Shown here piece by piece: positions 8,374 through 17,072 of a DNA stretch of 64,000 nucleotides (position 1 is its first letter; every line of letters starts with the position of its first letter). This stretch comes from Microcella sp. GTDB lineage: Bacteria > Actinomycetota > Actinomycetes > Actinomycetales > Microbacteriaceae. The notes under the pieces were generated by a model, which searched no databases, was not told the DNA's origin, and worked only from the letters and a program-made list of their open reading frames with translations. A program made the position numbers and the translations under genes. Location: NCBI RefSeq assembly GCF_025808395.1, contig NZ_CP075524.1, positions 2,108,001 through 2,172,000 on the forward strand. The letters are read 5' to 3'.

Positions 8374-9399
8374 TCACCCGAACAGTAGCGCCGCCTCGTC
8401 GTAGCGGGCTTGAGGAACCGTCTTGAGCTTTCCGAGGGCGGCCTCGAACCCGACCGCCTCGATCTCGGTGCCGCGCAGCGCCACCATGCTGCCCCATGCA
8501 CCATCGTTGACGAGCCCGATCGACGCCATGCCCAGCCGGGTTGCGAGCACGCGGTCGAATGCGCTCGGGGTTCCGCCGCGCTGGATGTGCCCGAGCGTCG
8601 TGGCACGAGTCTCGATGCCGGTGTGCTCTTCGATGAGCGGCGCGATGCGCTCGCCGATGCCGCCGAGCCGTGGTCGCCCGAATGCATCGAGACCGCGCTC
8701 GTTGAGCGGCTCTTCGTCGCCGTCGAGGCTGAAACCCTCAGCCACCACCACGAGCGGAGCGCGACCGCGGTCGTAGGCGCTCTGCACCCAGGCGCAGAGC
8801 TGCTCGAGGCTCGTGTCTTGCTCGGGAATGAGAATCGCGTGGGCGCCGGCGGCGATGCCCGAGTGCAGGGCGATCCAGCCGACGTGACGACCCATGACTT
8901 CGGCGACCATGCAGCGATTGTGGGCGTCGCCGGTCGTGCGCAGGCGATCCATCGCCTCTGTCGCGATCTGCACGGCCGTGTCGAACCCGAAGGTGTAGTC
9001 GGTGGCGTCGAGGTCGTTGTCGACGGTCTTGGGCACTCCGACGATACGAATGCCAGCATCCGTCAGCCGCTTCGCCGCCGCGAGGGTGCCCTCGCCGCCG
9101 ATGGCGATGAGTGCGTCGAGGCGGTGCTCGGCGAAGACCTGGTTGATGCGATCGACCCCGCCTCGCCCCTCGAAGGGGTTGGTGCGGCTCGTGCCGAGAA
9201 TGGTGCCGCCCTGCTTCGAGATGCCTTTCACCTCGTGCCGAGAGAGGGGCACGGTGTCGTTCTCGACCAGGCCCTTCCAGCCGTCTTTGAAGCCGACGAA
9301 GTCGTGGCCGTGCACGGTGGTTCCCGTGAGCACGGCGGCGCGGATGACCGCGTTGAGGCCGGGGGCGTCTCCGCCGGAGGTGAGCATTCCGATGCGCAT
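8374..9399 (-). CDS. pfkA: 6-phosphofructokinase
   Basis: The 341-residue protein has all the landmarks of PFK: TSGGDAPGLNAVIRA at the phosphoryl-donor site, IAIGGEGTLAAAKRL, PKTVDNDLDATDYTFGFDTA (catalytic Asp region) and EVMGRHVGWIALHSG. It phosphorylates fructose 6-phosphate in glycolysis. The Gly in GGEGT favours ATP over pyrophosphate, while PKTVDND (rather than PGTIDND) is typical of the actinobacterial/PPi-related branch, so the donor needs testing. ATG 9399 gives the usual MRIGMLTSGG start; an in-frame ATG at 9411 adds four residues. Confidence 0.9.
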   Translation of the reverse strand: MRIGMLTSGGDAPGLNAVIRAAVLTGTTVHGHDFVGFKDGWKGLVENDTVPLSRHEVKGISKQGGTILGTSRTNPFEGRGGVDRINQVFAEHRLDALIAIGGEGTLAAAKRLTDAGIRIVGVPKTVDNDLDATDYTFGFDTAVQIATEAMDRLRTTGDAHNRCMVAEVMGRHVGWIALHSGIAAGAHAILIPEQDTSLEQLCAWVQSAYDRGRAPLVVVAEGFSLDGDEEPLNERGLDAFGRPRLGGIGERIAPLIEEHTGIETRATTLGHIQRGGTPSAFDRVLATRLGMASIGLVNDGAWGSMVALRGTEIEAVGFEAALGKLKTVPQARYDEAALLFG

Positions 9400-9543
9400 A
9401 GTCACCATCATGGTGGGTCAGCGCGCGTGGTGCGAAAGCGGGCCGCCTCTGCATCGACTGCACGGGTCTTCCGCCGCGGTGCCGCACGCGAATACGATGC
9501 GAGCCATCCAGAACCATCCAGGTTCTCGTTCGCAGGAGTCACG

Positions 9544-9891
9544 ATGACCGACGCCCCTCCCCCCACCGCTCCTCTGGTCAGCCCTCCGGCGTCGACCGAC
9601 CCGGGAAAGACCATGGGCATCGTCGCCCTCGTGCTGTCGATCATCGGGCTGCACCTGGTCGGTGTCGTCGTCGGGCTCGTCGCCCTCTCGCAGTCGAAGA
9701 AGGTCGGCAACACGAACGGCTTCGCGCTCGCAGGGGTCATCGTGGGTGCCGTGCTCTTCGTCATCAGCTTGGTCGTGATCGGCCTCATGATCGCGGGCGG
9801 GGCCGCCTTCTGGAGCTTCATCACCGAGGCCTGCAGAGACCTCGGGCCGGGCGTGTGGGAGGTCGACGGCATCACCTACTCGTGCCCGTGA
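9544..9891 (+). CDS. DUF4190-like small membrane protein, copy 1
   Basis: The 115-residue protein has a Pro-rich N-terminus (APPPTAPLVSPPAS) followed by KTMGIVALVLSIIGLHL and two hydrophobic helices separated by SQSKKVGNTNGFALAG, the DUF4190 pattern. The last third is short and ends EVDGITYSCP. CAGGAG lies 7 bases before the ATG. The neighbouring gene (9986-10324) is a close paralogue, including its ribosome binding site context. Confidence 0.75.
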   Translation: MTDAPPPTAPLVSPPASTDPGKTMGIVALVLSIIGLHLVGVVVGLVALSQSKKVGNTNGFALAGVIVGAVLFVISLVVIGLMIAGGAAFWSFITEACRDLGPGVWEVDGITYSCP

Positions 9892-9985
9892 TGAGAAGTA
9901 GGAATTACTCTTCTGCGCGAGGCGCGCCGAACACTACGATTCGTGCGAACGGAACCACTTCGGTTCCCGAATCGCAGGAGTCAAC

Positions 9986-10324
9986 ATGACCGACGCACCT
10001 CCCCCCGCACCCGCACCTGCCGCCGCCTCACCCGCCCCGGTCAACCCCGGCAAGACCATGGGCGTCGTCGCGCTCGTGCTGTCGATCATCGGTCTGCACC
10101 TCATCGGCATCATCGTGGGGTTCATCGGCCTCAACCAGTCGAAGAAGGTCGGTCAGAAGAACGGCTTCGCGCTCGCCGGCATCATCATCGGCTTCATCGG
10201 AATGGTCATCGTCATCGCCTTGCTGGTCGGCGGCGGCGCCCTGTTCGGCAGCCTCTTCGGCGCGTGCGCCGAATTGGGCCCCGGCATTCACGAGGTCGGC
10301 GGCGTGACGTACACCTGCGGGTAG
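9986..10324 (+). CDS. DUF4190-like small membrane protein, copy 2
   Basis: A 112-residue paralogue of the gene 95 bases upstream: same Pro/Ala-rich N-terminus, NPGKTMGVVALVLSIIGLHL, NQSKKVGQKNGFALAGIIIGF and the tail GVTYTCG. The upstream leader (GCAGGAGTCA before ATG) is nearly the same in both copies, which marks a recent tandem duplication including the ribosome binding site. Function unknown. Confidence 0.75.
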   Translation: MTDAPPPAPAPAAASPAPVNPGKTMGVVALVLSIIGLHLIGIIVGFIGLNQSKKVGQKNGFALAGIIIGFIGMVIVIALLVGGGALFGSLFGACAELGPGIHEVGGVTYTCG

Positions 10325-10345
10325 CAGCCTGCGTAGCCTGGTCGC

Positions 10346-11302
10346 GTGATCGCCGCGACTCCGGATGCCGAGCTCGAGCTCGGCACCTCCGAGCCGCGCG
10401 ATCTCGCGGCCACGATCGGCTTCATCCGGCGCGGACGCGGCGACCCGACCCTGCACGTCGTCGAGGGGCCGGAGGGCTGGCGCGAGGTCTGGCGCGCGCA
10501 GCGCACACCCGAGGGCACCGCAACGCTGCGGCTGCTCGTCGAGGGCGAATACCTGCGCGCGCAGGCCTGGGGCCCGGGCGCGACCTGGAGCGTCGACCGT
10601 GCACCCGCGCTCATCGGCGAGCACGACGACTGGCGCCCGCTCGACGCCGTGCTCGCCGCGCGCGACGACGCCGCAACCACTGCGCTGAGCCGCGCGCGAC
10701 GACGGCGGCGCGGTCTGCGGCTCACCAGCACCGGCATCGTGCTCGAAGCCGCGGTCGCGGCGGTGCTCGAGCAGAAGGTGACCGGCGTCGAAGCGCGGCG
10801 CGCGTGGCGCAGGCTCGTGCTGCAGCACGGCGAACGGGCGCCAGGCCATGCACCCGAGGGTCTCACGGTCATGCCCGACGGGGTGGGCTGGCGCAGCATC
10901 CCCGATCATGAGTGGCACCGCGCGGGAGTGGGCCCGCAGCGCATGGCCACCATTCGGCGGGTGGCGGCCGTCTCGGCATCGCTCGATCGACTGACCGAGC
11001 TCGAGCCGAGCGCGCTCGAGGTGGCGCTGCAGTCGATTCCGGGCGTGGGGCAGTGGACTGTCGCCGAAGTGCTGCAGCGCTCGCATGGCCACCCCGACCT
11101 GGTGAGCGTCGGCGACGCCCACCTTCCGCACGTGGTCGGCACCTGGTTCACGGGCGACCGTGTCGACGACGCGGGAATGCTCGAGCTTCTTGCACCCTGG
11201 GCGGGTCACCGGCAGCGGATTGTGCGACTCATCACCTCACTGGGGGTCGACGTGCAGAGTTTCGGTGCACGAGCCACCATCAGTGACCACCGCGGGCACT
11301 GA
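10346..11302 (+). CDS. AlkA-type DNA-3-methyladenine glycosylase
   Basis: The 318-residue protein has the HhH-GPD fold: helix ALEVALQSIPGVGQWTVAEVL carrying the helix-hairpin-helix GVGxW and the catalytic Asp (Asp257) in VSVGDAHLP. The N-terminal half resembles the AlkA beta domain. It excises alkylated bases in base excision repair. GTG 10346 is used; it lies 21 bases after the upstream stop. A thioesterase gene follows after 18 bases, so co-transcription is possible. Confidence 0.8.
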   Translation: MIAATPDAELELGTSEPRDLAATIGFIRRGRGDPTLHVVEGPEGWREVWRAQRTPEGTATLRLLVEGEYLRAQAWGPGATWSVDRAPALIGEHDDWRPLDAVLAARDDAATTALSRARRRRRGLRLTSTGIVLEAAVAAVLEQKVTGVEARRAWRRLVLQHGERAPGHAPEGLTVMPDGVGWRSIPDHEWHRAGVGPQRMATIRRVAAVSASLDRLTELEPSALEVALQSIPGVGQWTVAEVLQRSHGHPDLVSVGDAHLPHVVGTWFTGDRVDDAGMLELLAPWAGHRQRIVRLITSLGVDVQSFGARATISDHRGH

Positions 11303-11320
11303 GCGTCGTAGCGTGGCCCG

Positions 11321-11869
11321 GTGAACAAACTGCTACGACTCTGGTGGGTGCTCGTGCGCGCTCGCCGACGGCCCACGCTCGCGCCCACCGATGTCAGCCG
11401 GGTGCGCTTCAGGGTGCTGCCCAACGACCTCGACCTGCAACGCCACATGAACAACGGCGTGTACTTATCGATCATGGATCTCGGCCGCATCGACCTCATG
11501 GTGCGCTCGGGCGTCTGGCGCGAGCTCACCGCGCGGGGCTACTACCCGGTGGTCGTGAGCTCGACCATCACCTACCGCCGGTCGCTCGACCCCTGGCAGT
11601 CGTACGAGCTCGAAACCCGCATCGTCGGACTCGACGAGATCGCCGGCTACGTCGAGCAGCGCTTCGTTCGCGACGGTGAGATCTGTGCTCGCGCCGTCAT
11701 CAAGGCCCGCTTCTTGAAGAAGAGCGGCGGCGTGGTGCCGATTCCCGAACTCGCCGAACTCTTCGGGCTCGACCCGGCACACCACCCGCTGCCCGAATGG
11801 CTTGCAGCGTGGAGCCAGAGCGCGTCGCTGCCGTCGCGCCGCGAGCCGGCCCCGAGCGTGTGGACGTGA
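11321..11869 (+). CDS. Hot-dog-fold acyl-CoA thioesterase-like protein
   Basis: The 182-residue protein carries the 4HBT hot-dog signature VLPNDLDLQRHMNNGVYLSIMDLGRIDLM, whose Asp/His-Asn-N positions match the 4-hydroxybenzoyl-CoA thioesterase-like active site, followed by the SSTITYRRSLDPWQSYELETRI strand. It is the single-domain type and cytoplasmic. Substrate unknown, presumably medium or long acyl-CoA. GTG start. Confidence 0.75.
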   Translation: MNKLLRLWWVLVRARRRPTLAPTDVSRVRFRVLPNDLDLQRHMNNGVYLSIMDLGRIDLMVRSGVWRELTARGYYPVVVSSTITYRRSLDPWQSYELETRIVGLDEIAGYVEQRFVRDGEICARAVIKARFLKKSGGVVPIPELAELFGLDPAHHPLPEWLAAWSQSASLPSRREPAPSVWT

Positions 11870-11919
11870 CGTTCGTCAAGCCCTGGTCGAGCGTCGATCA
11901 CGCGCGATAGCGTGCGGTC

Positions 11920-12306
11920 ATGACCGACGACTCCCGACGCCCTCGCTCTGTCTACTCGGTAGGGGAGGAACCAGAGGTGCAGGCCTCGCTCGCCAACGAG
12001 CGCACGGCTCTGTCATGGATTCGCACGGGCATGGCGCTCGTCGCAGGAGGGGTCGCACTCGCGACCCTCGCGAGCTTCGGCGACCTGCCTGTCGTCGTGG
12101 TGATCATCGCCGCCATCTCGAGCCTCGGCGGAGCAGCGCTCGGCGTGTGGGCGCTCGTCTCTTGGCGACGGGCCGAGCGGGCACTGCGACTGCGCGAACC
12201 ACTGCCCCACCCGGCAGCACTGCCCTGGGTGGTCGCCGGAGTGGTCGCCGTGGGTCTCTTTCTCGCGGGCTTCGCCGCGTTTCAGGCACTCGAGCTCACG
12301 CGATGA
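11920..12306 (+). CDS. YidH/DUF202 membrane protein, first of pair
   Basis: The 128-residue protein has the DUF202 motif LANERTALSWIRTGMALVAGGVAL followed by two more helices, as in YidH. Its stop overlaps the start of the next DUF202-type gene (ATGA at 12303-12306), a pairing common in actinobacteria. The molecular function is unknown. Confidence 0.8.
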   Translation: MTDDSRRPRSVYSVGEEPEVQASLANERTALSWIRTGMALVAGGVALATLASFGDLPVVVVIIAAISSLGGAALGVWALVSWRRAERALRLREPLPHPAALPWVVAGVVAVGLFLAGFAAFQALELTR

Positions 12307-12620
12307 ATGCGGCAGTGGATGCTCGCCGCGGCCCTGTCGATCGCACGAGCCTGTCGTGGCAGCGCACCGCGGCTCACTCGGCCCTCGTCGCTCTCGTCGC
12401 CGCCGCGACCGCGCTGCAGCTCGGCGAGCCGCTCGTCGGCATCATCGCCGCCGCCCTCGCCATGGCGGCACTGCTGATCGGCGCCACGACGCCACGCGTT
12501 CGCCGATCGACCGCCGAGCATCGAGACCCGTGGGCACTCATGGTGCGCACGCTGCTCGTGCTACTCGCCAGCAGCGTCGTGGCCCTCATGCTCATCGCCT
12601 CGGTGGCGCTCGACGGGTGA
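12303..12620 (+). CDS. DUF202 membrane protein, second of pair
   Basis: The 105-residue protein shows the shorter DUF202 pattern VDRTSLSWQRTAAHSALVALVAAATAL, a loop with RRSTAEHRDP, and a third helix near the C-terminus. It is translationally coupled to the upstream YidH-like gene and probably forms a hetero-oligomer with it. Function unknown. Confidence 0.75.
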   Translation: MNAAVDARRGPVDRTSLSWQRTAAHSALVALVAAATALQLGEPLVGIIAAALAMAALLIGATTPRVRRSTAEHRDPWALMVRTLLVLLASSVVALMLIASVALDG

Positions 12621-12635
12621 TGAGCGGCCGGATGC

Positions 12636-13775
12636 TTAGGGCAGAACGTAGTCTTGAATCGCGAGCACGGCGGCCCCACGACACCACTCTGAGTCGTCGC
12701 CCGAGGTGAAGTTCAGGGGCAACTCTCGAGTTCGGGGGTCTCGATTCTCGGACATGCCCGCGCGGATGGATAGCTCTGCGATCGACGTCAGTCGAACTCC
12801 TTCACCACCGATGACGACCATTTCAGGCATCGTGAGATTCGCTATTGCAGCGATCAGACGGCCCAAACCGCGGGCGGCTTCGTCAATGACTCGCGCGGCG
12901 GCCGGCTCGCCGGCCTGCGCGAGGTCGAGCGCCTCGTCGTAGCTGACCGTCCGGCCCAACGCAGCGCTCACAGAGCCTGCTATGGCCATGCTGGTGAGCA
13001 CGGTGCGCGCACAACCACGGTGGCCAGCAGGGCACAGGGGCCCGTAGGGGTCCATCGGCCAGTGCCCGACGAGGCCGATGCCGTAATCGTCGTCCATGAC
13101 GATCTCGTCGTGCACAACGAGGCCATACCCGATGCCGGCACCGAGGGTGATGACAGCGAATCGCTCGAGTTCACGCCCTGCTCCGAACCAGTTCTCGTAC
13201 TCGGTGAAGGCGACCAGGTCGTTGGCGACCACCGTCGGAATACTCGTGCGCTCGCGCACCAATTGCTGTAGCGGAACATCGGTCCATTCGAGAAAAGGGG
13301 CGCTACGCACGACCCCGTCACTGCCGATCAGCGCACCTACGCCGATGCCCATCGCGTTCACCGACGGAACCAAGCCGCCGAGCTCGCGCGAGAGCGCCTC
13401 GATGATGTCAACGACGTGCTCGACGGCTGTTGAACGAAGGTTCGCCGTTCGCGTGCCCAGAATTGTTGCGCGAAGGTCGGTCACGACACCGAGAACGCTA
13501 TTGCTCGTCACTTTGAAGCCCAAGAAGTGACGCGACTCGGGAACAATGTCGAGCGGCCTACTCGGTCGCCCTGCTCGACCTCGGCTCTGTTCGTCGCCTT
13601 CTATGAGCACCCCGGCCTCGATCAGTGGAGCGGCGAGGCGTGTCAAGCTTCCGGCAGAGAGCTGCAGCTTCTTCGCGATCTCACTGCGCGCGATGGGTCC
13701 ATGGAGGAGAACCTCGAGCGCGACGGCTCTGGTCGCGCCGACGTCTGGGGCCCACTCGACGGTGGAAATCCTCAC
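12636..13775 (-). CDS. ROK-family transcriptional repressor of the sugar locus
   Basis: The 379-residue protein has an N-terminal winged helix (RAVALEVLLHGPIARSEIAKKLQLSAGSLTRLAAPLI) and a ROK sugar-kinase-like domain. That domain includes the ROK Cys cluster in PLCPAGHRGCARTVLTS and the glycine-rich ITLGAGIGYGLV. GTG 13775 is selected because GAGGAG lies 5 bases upstream; an ATG at 13856 would extend it by 27 residues through the operator region. It is divergent from the sugar ABC operon and probably represses it, with the transported sugar or its phosphate as inducer. Confidence 0.85.
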   Translation of the reverse strand: MRISTVEWAPDVGATRAVALEVLLHGPIARSEIAKKLQLSAGSLTRLAAPLIEAGVLIEGDEQSRGRAGRPSRPLDIVPESRHFLGFKVTSNSVLGVVTDLRATILGTRTANLRSTAVEHVVDIIEALSRELGGLVPSVNAMGIGVGALIGSDGVVRSAPFLEWTDVPLQQLVRERTSIPTVVANDLVAFTEYENWFGAGRELERFAVITLGAGIGYGLVVHDEIVMDDDYGIGLVGHWPMDPYGPLCPAGHRGCARTVLTSMAIAGSVSAALGRTVSYDEALDLAQAGEPAAARVIDEAARGLGRLIAAIANLTMPEMVVIGGEGVRLTSIAELSIRAGMSENRDPRTRELPLNFTSGDDSEWCRGAAVLAIQDYVLP

Positions 13776-13823
13776 AGGCACTCCTCGGCTGCGTGGCGCC
13801 GACGCGTCACGTCGGACAGGAAA

Positions 13824-13903
13824 TTCTTTCTTCAAAGAACTTACACCGCGAAACATGCTCCGCAAAATAGGGACTTGACACGAGGTTTCTATTGTCATAG
13901 AAC
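13824..13903 (+). promoter_or_regulatory. Promoter and candidate ROK operators of the sugar operon
   Basis: A good sigma-70-type promoter reads rightward: TTGACA (13875-13880), 17-bp spacer, TAGAAC (13898-13903). An inverted repeat TTCTA-N6-TAGAA (13887-13891/13898-13902) overlaps the -10 region. A second inverted repeat, TTCTTT-CTTC-AAAGAA (13824-13839), lies 48 bases upstream near the repressor gene. Two related TTCT/AGAA palindromes fit a dimeric repressor acting at two sites. The local AT content is higher than in the flanks. Confidence 0.55.
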
Positions 13904-13966
13904 TAATACCGATGTGTCGCCACGTCTCACGACGGTTCATTCCCAACACACGACAGGAGATTCGCA

Positions 13967-15238
13967 ATGATGCGATCTACACGGTCGGGGCTTGCCCTGA
14001 CCATCACGGCACTCGTCGCGATCGGCGCGGCCGGCTGTTCACCTTCGGCTGATCCAGATGACGGCGACGTCACTATCACCTTCTGGGGCGCATACGGAAA
14101 CGGTGGCAATTCGGCACAACAAGCAGTACTCGACAACGAGCTCATCCCTGCATTCGAAGCCGCGCACCCCGGCGTCAAAGTGCAGTACGTCGACGTCGCG
14201 TATGACGACCTCCTCCAGAAGCTGACGACGAGCGCCGCAGGCGATGCGCTCCCCGATCTGGTTCGGGCCGATCTCGGATGGGTCCCCCGCTTCGCCGACC
14301 TGGGCGTGCTGGTTCCACTGTCTCAGGTCATGGATGACTTCGATCAGTTGGCCAGCGCGGTCTACCAAGGCAGTCTGTCGACGAACTTCTACCAGGGTGA
14401 GTACTACGGACTGCCGCTGAACACGAACACCCGGGTGCTCATCTCAAACCCGGATGCGCTTGAGGCAGCGGGCATGGATGCACCGCCCGCGACCTTCGAT
14501 GAGGTGCGCGCTATGGCGGCCGCGCTCGACGGCACGGGCATTCAAGCGTTCGCCGACGGTGGCCTCGGTGCGTGGAACATCATGCCGTGGCTGTGGTCAG
14601 GTGGAGGGGACATTGCCGATGAAGCGCTGACGACGTCGTCGGGGGTGCTCGACAGTCCCGAGAACATCGCCACGGTGCAGATGCTGGTCGATCTCTATCA
14701 AGCCGGGCAGGTGTCGACGGGCATCACGGGAAACGAAGGCTCGGTGTCAACGAGTGAAGGGCTTCCAGGCGGCAACTACGCCAGCATTCTGGACGGCCCA
14801 TGGATGCAAGGCATCTGGAGTGATCAGTTCCCCGACTTTGCGCCGATCTATTCTCCTGTGCCCGCGGGCCCTGGCGGGTCAATCAGCGTCGTCGGCGGTG
14901 AGAATATCGTGCTGACGTCTAGCTCGAAGCATCAGGAAGCTGCGCTCGACTTCATCCGATTCACCCAGACTGCAGAGTTCCAACTGGCGCTCGTCCCGAC
15001 CGGCCAACTCACCATCATTGAGGCTCTCGGTGACGCGCAGGTTGAACTAGTGCCGGGGCTCGCACTGTTCACCGAACAACTGTCGACTGCGAAGAGTCGT
15101 CTCGCCATCACGGGCGGGTCCGAAGTCGACACGATCCTCAACACCGAGCTCACCCCCGCCTTCGAGGGTTCGGTCTCGGTTCAGGAAGCGCTTCGCCGCG
15201 CGGCCGAGCAAATCGACGCCGTGCTCGCGCGCGGCTGA
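13967..15238 (+). CDS. Sugar ABC transporter substrate-binding lipoprotein
   Basis: The 423-residue protein has a lipoprotein signal peptide with lipobox GAAGC (Cys near residue 24) and the family-1 extracellular solute-binding fold: VTITFWGAYGN, VKVQYVDVAYDDLLQKL, ADLGWVPRFADLGVLVPLSQ and the hinge ENIVLTSSSKHQEAALDFIRF. It captures an oligosaccharide outside the membrane for the two permeases that follow. AGGAG lies 7 bases before ATG 13967; ATG 13970 is also possible. No ATPase gene is in the operon, so a shared MsiK-type ATPase elsewhere is inferred. Confidence 0.9.
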   Translation: MMRSTRSGLALTITALVAIGAAGCSPSADPDDGDVTITFWGAYGNGGNSAQQAVLDNELIPAFEAAHPGVKVQYVDVAYDDLLQKLTTSAAGDALPDLVRADLGWVPRFADLGVLVPLSQVMDDFDQLASAVYQGSLSTNFYQGEYYGLPLNTNTRVLISNPDALEAAGMDAPPATFDEVRAMAAALDGTGIQAFADGGLGAWNIMPWLWSGGGDIADEALTTSSGVLDSPENIATVQMLVDLYQAGQVSTGITGNEGSVSTSEGLPGGNYASILDGPWMQGIWSDQFPDFAPIYSPVPAGPGGSISVVGGENIVLTSSSKHQEAALDFIRFTQTAEFQLALVPTGQLTIIEALGDAQVELVPGLALFTEQLSTAKSRLAITGGSEVDTILNTELTPAFEGSVSVQEALRRAAEQIDAVLARG

Positions 15239-15240
15239 TC

Positions 15241-16218
15241 ATGAGAGCCAGGGTGGACAACGCCACCGCAACCCTGGGCGCGGAAGCCTCGGCTTCCGCG
15301 CCCAGGGCGCGGGCGCAGCGACGACGGGCAACGACCCTTACTGGACGCCTGACGCCGTACCTCTTCATCGTGCCCGGCTTTGCGGTCTTCCTCCTGGCCA
15401 TCATCTATCCGACGGCGCAGGCCTTTCAGATGAGCTTCTTCGACTGGAAGATTGTCGGTTCGGCTACGAGCGAGTTCCTCGGGTTCGGCAATTATGCGCG
15501 CGCCTTCGGAGACCCGCAGTTCTGGGTGTCAGGTGTCAACACCGTGGTGTACATCGTCGCGACCGTCATTCCGCAGATCGTCATTGGTCTGGCCGTGGCG
15601 CTGCTGCTGCACATGAAGAGCCCGGCGCAGCCCTTGTTCCGAGTTCTCTACTACCTTCCCGTGGTCACGAGCTGGGTGGTCGTGAGCCTCTTGTTCAGAT
15701 TCCTCTTCGCAGATGCGGGACTCGTCAATTTCACGCTCGGCGAGGTACTTCAGCTGACCGACGGAGATACGTCATGGCTTGCCGATCGCTGGACAGGTAT
15801 GGCTGCTATCGCTGCGCTCGGCATCTGGAAGGGGATCGGGTGGTCGATGATGATCTTCCTGGCCGCCCTGCAAGGCGTCCCCACTGGTTTGATCGAAGCG
15901 GCGACGGTAGACGGAGCGAATGCGTGGCAGCGCTTCCGGGTCGTCACCCTTCCCGCCATCTGGGCCGCGTTGGCCTTCGTCACCGTCATGCTCGTTATCG
16001 GCGGCTTCAATGTCTTCATCTCGGTGTACCTCATGACCGGCGGAGGACCCGCGGGTCGCACTCAAGTTCTCTTGACCTACATGTATCAGCAAGCCTTTGA
16101 ATACCTCGACTTCGGCTATGGCTCGGCGATCGCCGTGCTGCTCACGCTCGTCGTGTTCTCCTTCTCCGTAGTGCAGCTGCGGGGATTCCGAAGCCGCTAT
16201 CGAGAGGACGCACGGTGA
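15241..16218 (+). CDS. Sugar ABC transporter permease (MalF type)
   Basis: The 325-residue protein has six membrane helices (first: LTPYLFIVPGFAVFLLAIIYP) and the EAA loop EAATVDGANAWQRFRVVTLPAIW that docks the ATPase. It forms the inner-membrane channel with the next gene product. The first 40 residues are unusual: hydrophilic, Ala/Arg-rich, and encoded across a 17-bp perfect inverted repeat. The gene starts two bases after the upstream stop. Confidence 0.9.
   Translation: MRARVDNATATLGAEASASAPRARAQRRRATTLTGRLTPYLFIVPGFAVFLLAIIYPTAQAFQMSFFDWKIVGSATSEFLGFGNYARAFGDPQFWVSGVNTVVYIVATVIPQIVIGLAVALLLHMKSPAQPLFRVLYYLPVVTSWVVVSLLFRFLFADAGLVNFTLGEVLQLTDGDTSWLADRWTGMAAIAALGIWKGIGWSMMIFLAALQGVPTGLIEAATVDGANAWQRFRVVTLPAIWAALAFVTVMLVIGGFNVFISVYLMTGGGPAGRTQVLLTYMYQQAFEYLDFGYGSAIAVLLTLVVFSFSVVQLRGFRSRYREDAR
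15272..15307. repeat. 17-bp perfect inverted repeat inside the permease start region
   Basis: Arms 15272-15288 (CCCTGGGCGCGGAAGCC) and 15291-15307 are exact reverse complements separated by two bases. The hairpin falls in codons 11-23 of the permease gene, right after the binding-protein gene. Such stem-loops can stabilise the upstream binding-protein message or damp translation of the permease, which gives the usual excess of binding protein. Confidence 0.8.
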
Positions 16219-17072
16219 TCCGTACTCAACGCCAGCGTGCCCGGCATCGCTGGAGCCTCACCGCGCGCCACGTGGTCTTGGCGGCCGGAGCCGTGATCAT
16301 GGTGACGCCCTTTGTCTACATGCTGTCGACGTCGTTTCAGCCACAGACGTTCGTGCTCACCACCCCGCCGCAGCTGATTCCCAGCGACCCGACTCTGGCG
16401 AACTACGCCGCCGTCGTCTCGACAGAGAACATCGCGCGGTACTTCGCGAATTCGGTGTTCGTCACCGCGGTGTCGACTGCACTCTCGTTGCTCTTGAGCT
16501 CGATGATGGCGTACGCCTTCGCCCGGTTCCACTTTGCAGGCAGAGAGACAATCTTCCGAGTGCTGCTGCTCGGGCTGATGATTCCCGCGATCATGCTGAT
16601 CATTCCGCAGTTCATTCTCGCCAAGCAGCTCGGGCTGCTCGATTCGCTCGCGGGACTCATCGTGTTCTATGTCGCGGGCACGCTCGCCCTCAACACATTC
16701 TTGTTGCGCGGGTTCTTCGAGTCGATCCCGCAAGAACTCGATGACGCTATGCAGATGGACGGTGCCAATGCATGGACGCGCTACTGGCGTTTGGCCTTGC
16801 CACTCGCCAAACCCGGACTCGCCACAGCCACCATCTTCACCTTCCTCGCTTGCTGGGATGAGTTTGCCTGGGCTTTGACCATCATCAACAACCCTGAGAT
16901 TCGCACTTTGCCGGTGGCGATTCGTCTCTTTGCGGGTTCTGGCAACAACGCCGTCCAGTGGGGAATCGTGTTCGCGGCCTCAGTCATAGCGGTGGTGCCG
17001 GTCATCATCGTGTTCTTCGTCTTTCAGCGCTACTTCGTGCAGGGCCTCACTTCAGGAGCAATCAAAGGATGA
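16215..17072 (+). CDS. Sugar ABC transporter permease (MalG type)
   Basis: The 285-residue protein has six hydrophobic helices and the EAA motif DDAMQMDGANAWTRYWRLALPLAKPGL. It is the second half of the importer channel. GTG 16215 overlaps the previous stop (GTGA) and its own stop overlaps the next start (ATGA), so the operon is tightly coupled. Confidence 0.9.
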   Translation: MIRTQRQRARHRWSLTARHVVLAAGAVIMVTPFVYMLSTSFQPQTFVLTTPPQLIPSDPTLANYAAVVSTENIARYFANSVFVTAVSTALSLLLSSMMAYAFARFHFAGRETIFRVLLLGLMIPAIMLIIPQFILAKQLGLLDSLAGLIVFYVAGTLALNTFLLRGFFESIPQELDDAMQMDGANAWTRYWRLALPLAKPGLATATIFTFLACWDEFAWALTIINNPEIRTLPVAIRLFAGSGNNAVQWGIVFAASVIAVVPVIIVFFVFQRYFVQGLTSGAIKG

